A stretch of DNA of 64,000 bases from Heliocidaris tuberculata. Its lineage: Eukaryota > Echinodermata > Echinoidea > Camarodonta > Echinometridae. The notes beneath the pieces are model-generated. The model did no database searches, was not told the origin of the DNA, and worked only from the letters and a program-made list of their open reading frames with translations. This document shows positions 1 to 12,900 of the stretch, one piece after another (positions within the stretch are counted from its first letter, which is position 1; every line of letters starts with the position of its first letter). Location of the stretch: the NCBI GenBank assembly GCA_025618425.1, contig CM046839.1, positions 3,695,008 to 3,759,007 on the forward strand, given 5' to 3'. Position numbers and translations under genes: made by a program.

Positions 1-470
1 GCAGAGTGAGTGGAAAGAGTTACAGTTTGCGATCTTGCACGTAACCTCGCGCGATATCCTTCAGAGGTTTCTTTGAAAGTGTAATTAGAAAATACATCAC
101 GTGGTTCGAGCAGACGAACCAATCACATTTTACCGTTCAGGGCTACACCCAAACTGTAAACAGGAATGCACGCCAAGAATACAATTTAGAAATTCCTATA
201 CTGTGTCACAATCTATAGCAGCCAAAGATTTGCTATGGTGAAGTCATGTGACATTCCAAGTATGGCCTGGTTTATTTGTAATGGTTTACAGCTTTCTGAA
301 CGAACATACATTGGAAGCTACATCGTCTTAAGAATGTTGATCAATAGAAAGTTCACATTTGCATTACAATCAACGGATGTTTCAACTCTGCTTACAAACG
401 ACGAGATGTTGGCCGGAGTCGCCGGACCATGCATAAAGGACACATTCTATTCTCATTGACATTGCGTGCT
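1..470. other. Non-coding, no gene seen
   Basis: Short random open frames only, with no recognisable protein and no exon with convincing splice sites. It ends at the left arm of a foldback repeat. Confidence 0.5.
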
Positions 471-1454
471 GTTGCTGGGTTGGAACAAGGAGCTTCAAGA
501 GCTGGAGTTCCAACTGGCAACAAATTATCTCAAGCAGCTGCTCCTTTCTAAGGATGCACAAAAGAATCTACAGGTGCGCTGTAGCCCTTGATGTCCGATG
601 TTCGAAGCCGCCAACTTCATATGGGAAAGCTTGAGTATTGATTTTTGTCACAAATGAAATATCGAGAATATTTCACTTTTTATTTGAATATACAAAGTGA
701 AATTTTCACATACGATAAAATTGAATACAAAAGCCTAATTGTGTCCAGAAATTTGGCTATATTGTATGATAATAGTTTCAATTTGTGGAAAAAAGGGTAA
801 AATTTTACAATCCTAAAATCCCCAATTTGACGCTCTTCCGATTACTCCCTGCAAACGAAAATAAAAATTGCAATTGTTCAAGTACAGTTAATTATGATGT
901 TATATGTCAGATTAGTGCCCACACATGCCCAGTCGCGCAATTTTATATATCAGGGAATTTTGTACAATTTCTTTTCGCTTGCCCCCAATAAAGGTAAGCA
1001 CTGTGAACTGCTAATATCAGACTAGTGATAACGAAAAGTAATTATCATTACACAAGCATATTTTCCTTTGAAAATGGCCCGTAAGTTTGCAGCCAGGCAG
1101 GAATCTTTTTGTCTTCTTATCTGCAAGGAAGATCAAGTTAAGCACATGCCTGACATATTTTTCCTTGGCGGCATCGAACATGGTTCAAAGGGAATGAGAT
1201 ACATGTGACTCCAGTTCTTGAAGCTCCTTGGTTGTTTATTCAAATAAAAAGTGAAATATTCTCGATATTTCATTTGTGACAAATTTCAAAAAAGCTTTCC
1301 CATGATGTTGGCGGCTTAGAACATCGGGCATCAAAGGCTACAGCGCACCTGTAGATGCTTTTGTGCATCTTAGAAAGGAGCAGCTGCTTGAGATAATTTG
1401 TTGCCAGTTGGAACTCCAGCTCTTGAAGTTCCTTGGAACAACCAATTCAGCAAC
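471..1454. repeat. Foldback element with ~200 bp inverted arms
   Basis: The left arm (about 471-690) reappears reverse-complemented at about 1230-1454. Shared stretches include GTTGCTG at both outer ends, the CTGGCAACAAATTATCTCAA block and the AATATTTCACTTTTTATTTG block at the inner ends. The loop of roughly 540 bp has no convincing protein. This is the architecture of a non-autonomous transposon; no target-site duplication was found. Confidence 0.7.
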
Positions 1455-1814
1455 GAACAAGCATACACCTAAACTACAATAATAAGATATAGGCTAATTG
1501 TCTTTACCTCCAGGTTTGTTTCTCATTCTTTTAATGGACAGTTATGGGATGTATTATGAACGGGCCATTTTCCCTGAACAAAAATGACAAAGCCTAGTTT
1601 ATTCAAGGTTCTGTGATAACTCCTTGGTTTATTTATCTTATTTAGAGAGATGTTCTTATTGTTCCGCTCTGTAGTTTAATGTATGATATCAATCATATTA
1701 TAGACTATTTTCAAGTGTATCCTCGTCATGCTCATTATGATTCCCCGAACAGGTGGGTAAAATAAACAGGATAGGCGAAAGTACTTAAATGCCTTTTAAT
1801 AACACATTTTCGAA

Positions 1815-1833
1815 GGGGGGGGGGGGGGGGGGG
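1815..1833. repeat. Poly-G tract
   Basis: Nineteen consecutive G, followed by GGGG and GG runs. It introduces a dispersed repeat that is also seen near 46.4-46.9 kb. Confidence 0.9.
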
Positions 1834-1834
1834 A

Positions 1835-2140
1835 GGGGAGGTTGACGCCTCTTGCCCGAATATCAACTATCTTGTTTCTAAATTTTGAGAGCAAGCGAAG
1901 CGAGCAATGTTAGGTCTGTTGAAAGCCAGAAGGGCATTAACTCTGTATATTATGAGTTAACTCCCTTCCGGCTCCAAACAGACTAATATTATACATTCGG
2001 GTAACTCGGATATTCAGAAATCTCGTTGCCCTAAAAAAGATCCTTTATTATGCATGGTAAAAATGTTATTTCGTTATCAAAATATACTACATAAGATATA
2101 GGAATTATTCGGGCACCTCGCTGCCCGCATATGATAGTCT
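1835..2140. repeat. Dispersed repeat with GACGCC..TTGCCCGAATAT motif
   Basis: The string TTGCCCGAATATCAACT, a GCGAGCGAAG-like stretch and CACCTCGCTGCCC all recur at about 46.41-46.62 kb and 46.84-46.92 kb. It is therefore a multicopy family, probably a decayed transposon. No coding content is evident. Confidence 0.55.
1914..1983. repeat. Long hairpin, arms ~28 nt
   Basis: GTCTGTT..AGCC.GAAGGG..TTAACTC pairs with GAGTTAA..CCCTTC.GGCT..AAACAGAC across a loop of about 10 nt. The right-arm sequence recurs near 15.0 kb as TTAACGCCCTTCTGGCTCC. Confidence 0.75.
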
Positions 2141-2535
2141 GGGAGCCTGTCCCGATATAGTTACCCCAGTTTACCCATAAGATTTGACCCTGTAAAAAAA
2201 AAAAAGAAGAAGAAGAAAAAAAAAAAATTGGTCCTTGGGCTTCAAGGGGAAAAATTTACCCCAATTTTTAGGGGCTGTCTGACACCCCATCCCGACGGAT
2301 ATTTTTGTCAGTTTTTTGTGTTTTGTAATTTCCAGTCATACTACTTCCTACTGACAAAGTTTAGTGCATGGTGGAGATGGGGTAAAATCGACCCGACTTT
2401 GGGGGCTCTTGGGGCTAAACTCGGCGGCTACGGTCAGGCTGACAACCTTTGTGTCAGTGACTTAGATGGTTTAAGTAACTTCACAGGGACAAATCTTATG
2501 GGTAAAATGAGGTGACTATTTCGGGACAGGCTCCT
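2141..2535. mobile_element. TIR element (MITE-like)
   Basis: The ends are near-perfect inverted repeats of about 50 bp beginning GGAGCCTGTCCCGA and including ACCCATAAGATTTG on both sides. The internal 300 bp has only a chance open frame. No target-site duplication was clear. Confidence 0.7.
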
Positions 2536-2554
2536 GGCCTATGAGGCCATGGTT

Positions 2555-3655
2555 GCTCGAACATCCGAGCTTTAGCAATTCCGAAAATGATATATGGTTC
2601 ATAATTCTGAAATGAAATAGGGTTCACAATTCCGAAAATGAAACAGGGCTCACAATTCCGAAAATATAATACAAACTTATTCCATTTTCGGAATAAAGAA
2701 CCCTATTTCATTTTTTGAATCACGAACCCTATTTCAGTTTCGGAATTATAAGATCCCTATTTCATTTTCGGAATTACGAACTCTATTTCATTTTCGGATA
2801 TACGGTTACATCAAAGTCAGCATCAGCATAACTGATGTGATCTCCTTAATGTAATAAGAAGACGTACAGTTAATGTGAGCGAGCGTACCGAGAGAGCTTT
2901 GGAAAAAAAAATAGATAAAATTGCCTAAGTTTTTTTAATCAAAGGGTACTGGGGCGTTGAGGGTGTTATACCCTCCTTTCCCCTGGTCCACTGTCTTAAA
3001 CTGTGCTGGTATCAGTAAGGAAATAAATTAGTAACCATAAATTGAAGCCTCTCTGATTCTTTGGAGATAGGTTTATAGCTCTTTTGAAGACTTTAGGGAC
3101 ACGATTTTGGAAGCGACAGTGGGAAATGTAAGTAAAGTGGGGCGTTTATCAGAAGACAAAATGGACACCTCTGAAAAGGGGCACATATCAGAGGTTTAAA
3201 TGGCACTTATCAGATATGAAAAAGTTCACCCATCTGAAGTGAAAGGGGGTTCCTTACAAAAGATGCAAGGGCACCTATTGAAAAGGAAAAAGGAGCCTCA
3301 TGAGAAAAAAGGGTACTTATCATAATATATAGAAATGGGGTTTTTATTAAAAAAGGGGCTTTTTTTTGGATACTTGAAAAAGTGTCAGGAGGGGGCGGGA
3401 GTGTATTGTACAACCCTGCGCCCCTTCCTTTAACGCTGCTTAATTCTGAACCTTTGCAATTGTGAACCTTCGAAATTACGAACATTTAGAAAAACGAATC
3501 TTCAGAAATATGGCCCTTCTGGATTATGAACCTTGCAGCCAAGGTTCGGAATTTTTATTTTCGGAATTATGAATCCCCTCGTATGGGAATTTTGTCTTCC
3601 GGAAAAGTGAACCTTTGAAATAATGAACCTTCGGAATTAGGAACCTTCGGAAAAA
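2555..3655. repeat. Foldback-type repeat built from AATTCCGAAAATGAAATAGG units
   Basis: Left part (2575-2815): repeats of about 30 bp run first as CCGAAAATGAAATAGGGTTC, then flip to the reverse complement GAACCCTATTTCATTTTCGG. Middle (about 3137-3370): a degenerate minisatellite around GGGCACTTATCAGA. Right part (3430-3655): GAACCTTCGGAATTA-type units. The same family forms the 14.06-15.87 kb element. Confidence 0.65.
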
Positions 3656-3704
3656 AAAAAAAATCCCACCGGCAAACATGGAACTCGTAAATATATATCA
3701 CAAG

Positions 3705-3732
<28 letters not shown>
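3705..3732. repeat. Poly-A tract upstream of UBL7-like gene
   Basis: About 28 consecutive A, followed by AAGAGAGAAAA. It lies about 120 bp upstream of the start codon, between the preceding repeat and the gene. Confidence 0.85.
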
Positions 3733-3735
<3 letters not shown>

Positions 3736-3853
3736 AGAAAAGATCATAATCTGCACTAAATCTTGAAGAGCGCCATCTCAACCTGCCTCCAAACAATATA
3801 TATCACTGGCTTGCGGATGACACGGCACTGTTGTTCCTTGAATTACTGCTAAA

Positions 3854-3992
3854 ATGGCAAATTGTGTAATTTGTGTGAAATTTTCGGAGAAGCCTGGTCG
3901 TCCTCGACTAGATGGAGTTGATCTTGGTTCATCTGTAGCAGACTTTAGACAAAGAGTTTCGACTGTATTTGACATCCCGTCAACAGATATTC
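3854..3992 (+). CDS. UBL7: UBL7 exon 1
   Basis: Start exon, 46 codons plus 1 nt, first half of the ubiquitin-like fold. It ends GATATTC|GTGAGT, a strong donor. The His codon is completed by exon 2. Confidence 0.85.
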
Positions 3993-6900
3993 GTGAGTAG
4001 CCAGTCTTGGGCGCATAGCCTTTCCGCATGAAGACTACGCCAGCGCACCAGGCGCAGAGGCGACTTGCATGCTTGGGTCATTGGAGCGCCTGCATGCAGG
4101 TAGACCGAAAATTCTGTCTCTCGTTCGTTAGACTCTTATTTGGGAAGGGTCGGCTCTTCTCTTAGAGACAGAAGCGGGCTGTTCGATCTGCTGTGCAACC
4201 GACAAGGTTGTAGATCTACTTGTAGATTAATAAAATAGGGAATGATATTAAGGGATCAATTCCCCATTGCATTGGCATTGCCAACATTACATTTTCACCC
4301 GGGGTCGGGCTAACTCGGCACTAGGGCGAACTCGGCACTGCGCGGTGACGGTGTTTCAAGAGTTGAAGTCCACGCTACGCACATTACCATTTTTTAGCCT
4401 TAAATTTCATGTTTTGCATAATTTTACTTCTTGAAATTGTCAACATTACTTCTTTGCTAACCATTTTACACATTTATATCAAATAATTTGAATTTAAGTG
4501 CTTTGAAATGTGTAATTAAATGCGAAATTCAACACAAGTGCTTGCGATCACTTTAACTCTCTGGGCTCACTCCGCGGCGATTTTCCGCCAAGGCCGAGTT
4601 CGCCCTAGTGCCGAGTTAGCCCGCATCCTTTCACCCCATGGAAACATTGAATTTCCAGGGCCCTCAAGCAGGTCCTGGACTCCGGCCGCAAGGGACTTTG
4701 CGCTTCGCATACATCAGTTTAAACTTCTTCTACATGTTTGAATTTTGTTTGTGGACCACCCTGGACCGTGTGCCTACTTTCTCTTAATGTATTTTTTGTT
4801 CTTATAGAGAAGAGAAAGGAAACTTATAAACTAAAACAGAAAGAACAGAAATATTTGAATGACAAAAACAACATGAACAAAGGAGCACTCTTCTCACAGA
4901 GTAAGGATTTTTCTTTTGCTATATGCTTAATATGTCCCTGAATATGACTTTGTGGCTTAAGATTTTCTGATAAATTTTGTACAAGAAAATAACATACAGA
5001 AATCTATACACTGTCTCCCATGAGCACTCATGTGTTCCCTCATGACTGTAAAAAAATGAAGTTTTAATGTATTGTTTTGAGCACTGCATTATGCCATATT
5101 TGTGTTTATGCATATTATCATTACAGATCTGGTTTACTGCGGGAAGCTGATGAAAGATACCGACTCTCTGGCAGGATGTGGTGTGAAGGCTGGATGTACT
5201 GTGCACATTTTAAGAAAGAAACTACCTGAACCTGAAGTCAAACCTGGTAAACTAAAAATATGTAGACTGTCCTTTTGTAATGTAAAAAGATTTCATGATA
5301 TCTTTTTATATTGATCTTGATGTTCCCTTCCCCGATCAGAATAATGTTTAGATAATTCATAAACATCCTTTAAATATATTTTTAACAACACTCATTCTCA
5401 TTCAATTCTGACCTTTTTGTAGCTTAAGAATTGAATGACTTTGTTTCCTCCAAAAATTATGATGTAGGAATGCATAGTAAAGCACAAATGAAAATATCAG
5501 TTAATATCAAGGATAATGTTTAAGCATTTTTTTTTCTATCTGCAACAATTGGAATTAGCATTGAAAATAAGAGCTTAACCAAAATTGTCTACCTGCTTTG
5601 TATTGCAATGCTTTAAAACTTTAAAAGGCAAGCAAACTGATATGACATTCATAGTAATGTTTACCAATGGGGATCATCATTTTGTCGTTTCTGCCATCTT
5701 TGCTCAGAACCCCTGGATGATACTGGAATCCGTCAACTCCTCAATGCTCTCCATGCTGCTCTGTTGAACCCAGCTCATAGGCAAGCTGTAAGTGAACATA
5801 AATCTCTTCAAATGTGCATTAATGAGAACAAGAAGTAGGCAAATTCTTTTCACACTAATGGTTTGCTATGTTCAACATTTTAGAATAAATATATTCACAA
5901 TTCACTCAGAGAAAAAGACTTTCAAAAAATGCTGAATAGTATCTTTACTTTACTATTCTTTAGATATACTGTAGCAGTGTAAAAATTACCTTTTTGATGT
6001 TATATATTGATGAGATTTTCCTACGACAAATGCTATGTTTTAAATCATAATAAGATTTTAGATTTTAGGTTTTTCCAGAACCCTTTTTTTTTTTCGCTTT
6101 CCAGTTCCAGAATTACATTACTCTCTGATATTTTTCTCTCTAAACGTTAGCCCATACTGTCAATACTTTGTCAATTTTAAATTGAAAACTATAACTTTCA
6201 AATGTATCATGGTCAACAAATAAAGAGTATTTATTGGCAGAATTGGTCGTGAATAAACCAGTTTGGTTGCACAGTGGTGTGCCTGACATAGCTACAGACA
6301 GGGTTTTGCAAGATAGCTGCCATTCATATAGATGCATGAAAGAAAAATAAAGAAAAATGAAAGATGAATTCTTTGCATTTCAATTCTATTTCAGGTGCAC
6401 AAGATTCTGACAAGTCCTGAAACAATAGACAACATCATTGCTGCTACGCCTGGTATGGCAACAGATCATATTGCAATGTGTAAGTATCATGAATGTAAGA
6501 TTGTGTCTGCTGTCAGTGTCAATACCATTCCGATGAGTTTTATGAATATCTACTCCCTGCCCCTTTCATATTTTCCCTGCTTTTCCCACTTTGTAACATG
6601 AGATGTACCAAACAGGCATTAATTGTTTAAAGTGGTATGTTTGATGTCTTATCTGACAGTATTGAAAGAAACTTATACTTACATCTTGAATCAAATTCTT
6701 GTGTTATATGCAGCGATGCTCAGGGACCCACAACTCCTCGTTCAAGTGGCTGATCCAGATAATGTTAGGAGGTAAGACTATGAATATTGAAATGTGATTA
6801 ACAAAACAATTCATCGAGGAGATCTCAAGGTCCTCATGCAGATAAATATAAGCTCTCTCTCTTTCTCTTTCTCTCCCTCTCTCTCTCTCTCTTTCTCTCT

Positions 6901-9900
6901 TCCTCTCCCCCTCTCTGTCTCTCTCATCTCAAGGTATAAAATATGAATTTGTGAGCAAGGGCTAGTTTCAGCCAGAATTATGCCTGTCTTATTGTTGAGT
7001 ATTATTTTCATCTTCATCCTATCCATTTTTTCACTGTTCATCACACTCCCTTTCTCTCCTGTGTAGGATTGTAAAGGCCCATCCAGCAATTGGTCATGCT
7101 GTGATGCACATAGCAGCATCGGTCACCGAGGAGGCTGCCCTCAGTGGTAGGGGAGGTACTCTTGGACAAGACGCTCCACTAGATCGTGAGTATGATTTGA
7201 GTAGTGTCTCAATTTGCTCTTTGAATTGAGAACGATTAAAACTTGTGCAGATCTAACACAAAACAAGGTACATTTTGTGTCTGGTTTCATGTCATCATGA
7301 GATTGAGTGTACCAGTCTGATTTATGCCCCATTTTACGCCAAAAGGCTGTTCAAGATAATACTCACTTGATTAAAGGCAACATTTCAGTTTAAATTCCGC
7401 ACAAATCATTTTTATGTTGAGTGCCATGAAATTGTCTGTTATTTTAATGTCATGAATAAGGATAATATTAAATCATTCAAAATCTCATTTTAATTTATTG
7501 AAAGTATAATTCAGATTCAGATCTTCAAGTGTCACTATTTTTTTATTTAGCCTTCAGATTATTTTGTTGATCAAAGTATAACTGTAAACTTAAGGTGGGC
7601 TAATGAATATCAAATTGAAGACACCTTTTAAAGATTTCATCACGTTTCCTATATTTGTTATTATTTATTTATTTTGTGTAGCTGCCTTCTTCCCTGATCT
7701 GACCTCAGATGAAGAGATGGAAACAGCTGAGGTGAGTTCAAGGCACTATTTATTCATAGCAATGTGAAAATGGAATTGATTAGTTATGAATGCTGTAACA
7801 TAAGGGTTCACATATCAATGTGTTTTTTTTTCATTTGCAGTGTTATCAAATGCTTTATTCAACTAAAACTGTCTAAAGCTGATGTAATATATTGTCATAA
7901 AAAGAGAAATCATTTCTTTGTAATTGGTAGTATTGGATGTTAAAATGTGTCATTCACATAGTTTTTGTAAACCCGCATGTCACATTTGATGATAAAATAT
8001 TTTTTGGTAACATGAACCAAAATGATTGTTTTGTAACACTAATATTATACATGTATACCGTAAATAACATTGTGTAAACCGCTGTCATGTATTAACCGCA
8101 CCCCCAACTTTCGACCCTCTGAGGGAAAAAAAAAAATGCTTGCCTAATTCAAGTCATGTTCTTATCAAAATGGCTAAATCAAGAGGCAAAAGCACTAAGA
8201 AATGATTTAGAAAAGTGTAAAACAAAATTGTACTTTAATTGGTAGTTTGCTGTTTCTTAACTCATTTTCAAAGTCGGGGAACTCTTTGAATAGGAGTCGT
8301 TGACCAAAATAAGGCTTGCTGCAGAGACGTGACCCTTGTTGAAGTATAGATCGGTGATCGTATCTTAATCACCATCAAAATGAAAGAAAACATCACAAAA
8401 CACACAGTAAGGATACAGATTAAGGCACTCATACACATACGAGGTTATCGTAAGATAACCTCGTACTCCATACGTGTTTTATTGGCAGATTTGAATGTAT
8501 ACTTTACAATATCACCTCCCTTGCAATTCCAAGGGTTTATTCCCTATTTTTGCTGTATTTATGTTGTATGATGTCTATGTATGTAAATGAATTTGATTTT
8601 TAAACTTGTATTAAACTAATAATTTAACTACAAAAAGACAAAAACTTACCAGTTTGCTTTCCATTCAGCGGAGTTCTAGTAGAAGATGCTTGGCTATGGC
8701 GGCGTTGTCGTAGTTGTTTTGGTGCGCTAGCCTAGAATTACAGTCGTTTCGATATATACTAACGCTGATGGCGCTATATAGAAATATACGATCCTGTGGA
8801 AGAATTATGCAATGCAAAAATGTTTTTCCCCAAACGTCTGGAGAACAAAGCCAGATGCCGAATCAAGCTTCCGGGGCACTTTTCCCTAGAGATCAGGTGC
8901 TTCCGGGGTCAGGCAAACTTCGCAAAGACCTTTAATAGTGTTAAGACAAATTACTCTCTCGTATTTCCGTAGTACATTCGGCAGGTGTATATTGCCGTGT
9001 TCAAACGAGACTCGCCTTACGAGTGCACCACAATACGCACACGTGCTTAGTAGCGGGTTGAGCACTCTTCGCATTTATACTCTTCGCTTCAGGTCGAGGC
9101 ATATAAGCGTACTGTAGATGATTTTAGCTTGGCCCAGTCCCCGCTACTGTATACACGAGGAGTGAGAAAAAGCCCTTTAAAGTACTGCTTTCCAGTTTTG
9201 GAATCAGAAGTCAACATACAAGAGTTGAAGAGTCTCTGAATCAGGTATTCTAGCAAATTTAAGAAAATTAAATCGTGTCTAGAGCAATTTTGTTGTCTGT
9301 TTTTGAATGCTGCAACAGTGAATGTTCGACACAGTCCCACATAGGCAAGGGCCTATGAGTGAGATTAAGGCAAAGTGATACCTTGCTTGAGAAAATATTG
9401 CTAGATAAATCCAAGAACAATCACAGAAGTTCCTTGTTTGAAGAGCTATGACACAAAGTTTTTCAACAAAATAATCGGTCCCAAAACGTTTGAAGTTTCC
9501 CCCATTTCATACCCATGCATAGGTAGGTTTCGCTCCCCTGCTCCAGCCACCCAGCAAGTTTGCACGTTCCGCTAAAATAAGAGAAAAGTCTCTGCACATG
9601 GCTTTTGCATAAATTAATTTGCATACTAGCTCAACCGATGCGCATTGGTTGAGCTAGTATGCAAATTAATTACTCAACCAATGTGCATCGGCTGAGCTAG
9701 TATGCAAATTAATTTTTACGCAAAAGCCATGTGCAGAGACTTTTCTCTTATTTTAGCAGAACGTGCAAACTCGCTGGGCGGCTGGAGCAGGGAAGCAAAC
9801 CTACCTATGCATGGGTATGAAATGGGGTAAACTTAAAACGTTTTGCGATCGATTATTTTGTTGAAAAACTTTGTGCCATAGCTCTTCAAACATGGAAATT

Positions 9901-12900
9901 CTGTGATAGTTCTTGGATTTATCTAGCAATATTTTCTCAAGCAAGGTATCACTTTGCCTTAATCTGTATTCCTACTGTGTGTTTCGTGATGTTTTCTTTC
10001 ATTTTGATAGTGATAAAGATATGATCACGAATCTTTATTTTGACAAGCGTCACGTCTTTGCAAGCCTTGCTTGGTCAATGTACTTATATGTGGGGGATCC
10101 CTCATTGAGTGTATACTACGGCACCCTGCCACCGTGGTTTGTGTCATGGCATTGAACCTGCTCGTGGGTTATATACGCAAGTTAGGCTGTTAATTTCAAC
10201 ATCAAAATTAATTTGTAAAAATATTTCGTAAAAATATTTTGTAGCATGTGGACTTACAAAACAGTAATTGCATTCCCTTTGAGCACATACACAGGACCTT
10301 AGACCCCAAGATTATTGTCAGTTTTGGCAATATATGACTCTTCATTTTTTTGTTAGAGCCTAGCATCGTGTATTACCCGCACCCCCGACTTTTGGCATTT
10401 TCCGACGAGCAAAAATGTGCGGTTAATACAGCGTTATTTACGGTAGATGCCTTTGCGAAAACTTACTTCATTATACTTGTCTCTTGGACAGGGTGGACCG
10501 AGCACAAGCCAGGGTACAGGTCACAGGTCAAGAGGTCAAGGGGGCATCACCACGGCACAGCTTACTGCTGCATTAGCTGCTGCAGGAGTGGGTAGACAGG
10601 GTAATGCAGGGGTAAGTAGGATCATTTTGGAAACATTCTTCGGAAGTCTGTGTGTAATTGTACTAGTGTCAAATACAGTGGCAATGTTGTCAATGATTTG
10701 TGGTTCATGCAGTTTATGTTATATGTTTGCTTTTTCTATCATCATAAGAAGATTCATGTGTATGAATCAGGGTTGTCACCAGGGACTTTTTAGTGGTGGA
10801 AATTTTATCGCCTGTGAGTTACTTACGGGCGAGTTTTCTCAAAACCCGAACATGTACAAATCAGCTGATTGCGACATTCCAGCTCGGAGACGAGTACAGT
10901 GTGTAGTGATTTGATGCTGGGCATGCACGCACGGGTACGGGTACGGGTACGTGAACAATTTATACGTAAATATGATTCGTATTTGGGAAGGAGCTGCGCT
11001 GCGCTAGTGGCTGTGTATAGTTGTGTATACCTTCCAGGAAAATTCTTTGCGCAGTTTAAATTTCATGTAAATTTCATGCTTATGCGTACATATAATTTTT
11101 TCATTGAATCTGCTGGCTTAAACCACAATTGCATGTTTGTAGGTCAACATCGTAGTATTTTTTCTTTGTCATTGGGGAATCAGTGCCGGGCGGGCGGGTG
11201 TGATATTGCGTTGAGTGCCGGTCGGAAATTTCGAGTGGTGGAAGGTTCCGACCGGCGCCGACCACTGTAGTGACAACGCTGGTATGAATTATATTGTTAT
11301 GTTATTATGTTACTCGGAAACCCAAATAATTAAATGTAATTGTATTAATTCTACTTAAAATGTAAGTGGATAAGTGGATTCTTGGCATACTGTTAAACCT
11401 GACAATTTTGCGACCTGAAACTTTTATTGATTGTAAACAGTGGTCATTATTATGGCAGGATATTTTGGGAAATTGCCAAACTTCAGTGTTGTGATTCAAA
11501 TATTTACATTGAAATTTTCATGAATCTGGACTTGTTCAGTTTGTGATGGTTTCTAGTGTTACACGAGGTGTATAATTGGGCTTAGGGAGATCTTGAGTAG
11601 TTGGAAACTGTACATTGGACAAAAAAAAAAACTCGAAATGGAGATGATCAGAGTCATCCATGTACAGAGTTTGGCCAACTCGGTTTCAGTTGGGCATGGT
11701 GTATATTCCTTTGTTTCATGCTTGCCTAACAAAGCAACATGTGCCATATTGCTATCTACTGGAGCCAAGTTGGCCGAACTCTGTGCACATATCTACATAT
11801 AGAGACAACCTGATTAAGAGGGATAGATTGCCATTGGTTGTATCCTCCTGATATTATTCTCAATTGTTAAAACTATTTTCTCCTGTCTAGATGATGCTGA
11901 GACCATTTGAAGGACCAGTCACCGGTGGCAACCAGCCCTCATCCTCCTCTTCATCCTCCGCTCCCAGCCAACCCTCTAGCCAGGGTGCTACTGCCCCACC
12001 TGAGGGAGGAGGAGCACAGTCTCTCATCACAGCAGACATTTTCAGACAAGCAATGAGTCAAGCTCTGCAGGTAGCTCAGAGAGGGAGAGGACCGGGGGAT
12101 ACCACCGATGGGGTCACATCAGCACCCCCTGCTCAGAACTTTCGGGTAAATCTCTTGATTTTTTAAAGCAACCCATTCTCCTGTAATCTACTTCAATTTA
12201 AATCCAACACTGGGTTTAAGCTTGGCCTAACATTAAGTTTAACAAAAAAAGTTAGACGGAGTTCAAAGTTTTCCCTTTGTTAAATGTGGCTTTTTCCTGG
12301 CACTGGGTTAAACTGAATTATTAGAGTACTGACCATTGTGCTCTGAAAACTCAATGTAGTAAAAACAGAAGATCAACTTCATCTAAGTTTTGGATTCCCA
12401 TAAAAAATTGCCATCACTGAACACTAAACAGTTTATTTAGTCATCTAGGGATATACATGTACACCAGTAATAGCACCAGTAACAAATGCGCAGTCCAGCA
12501 AAGACAACGTGATAGCCAGATAGCTTCCTGCGTATGGTTAGTGCACCGTGTACTAAGTGAATATTTTTACAGTAGAGTGATTTATCTTAGATTAATAATT
12601 CCTTCGCGCCATCATTGCGAAGGGTGCGTCACCGCTGAAGCAGCAAATGCCTCGCAGAAGAGCCGCAGTAGCGTTCTTGCTGTAGAAGCAGGATAAAAGG
12701 TTTTAGGTAGACTTTATTTTTGGCATTGAATGGTGGGTGATTCCTTGACAAATATAGTATTTTCTGAAAATTATTAACCCAAAACTGTCAAACGCCTCCA
12801 CCACTGGTGACAGTACAGTAGTGTCATATTGCATACTCTGTATATTTTATTATTTTTCATCAAAAAGAATTATATTTTCAGAGGGGTAAGAAGTTTTAAA

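Noticed and set aside
10931..10951. Telomere-like GGGTAC repeat
   Set aside because: Only three units, inside a MITE; not a telomeric motif.
10869..11270. 133-residue open frame on +
   Set aside because: It lies inside the hAT-like MITE with its 8-bp duplication and in a UBL7 intron; no family resemblance.
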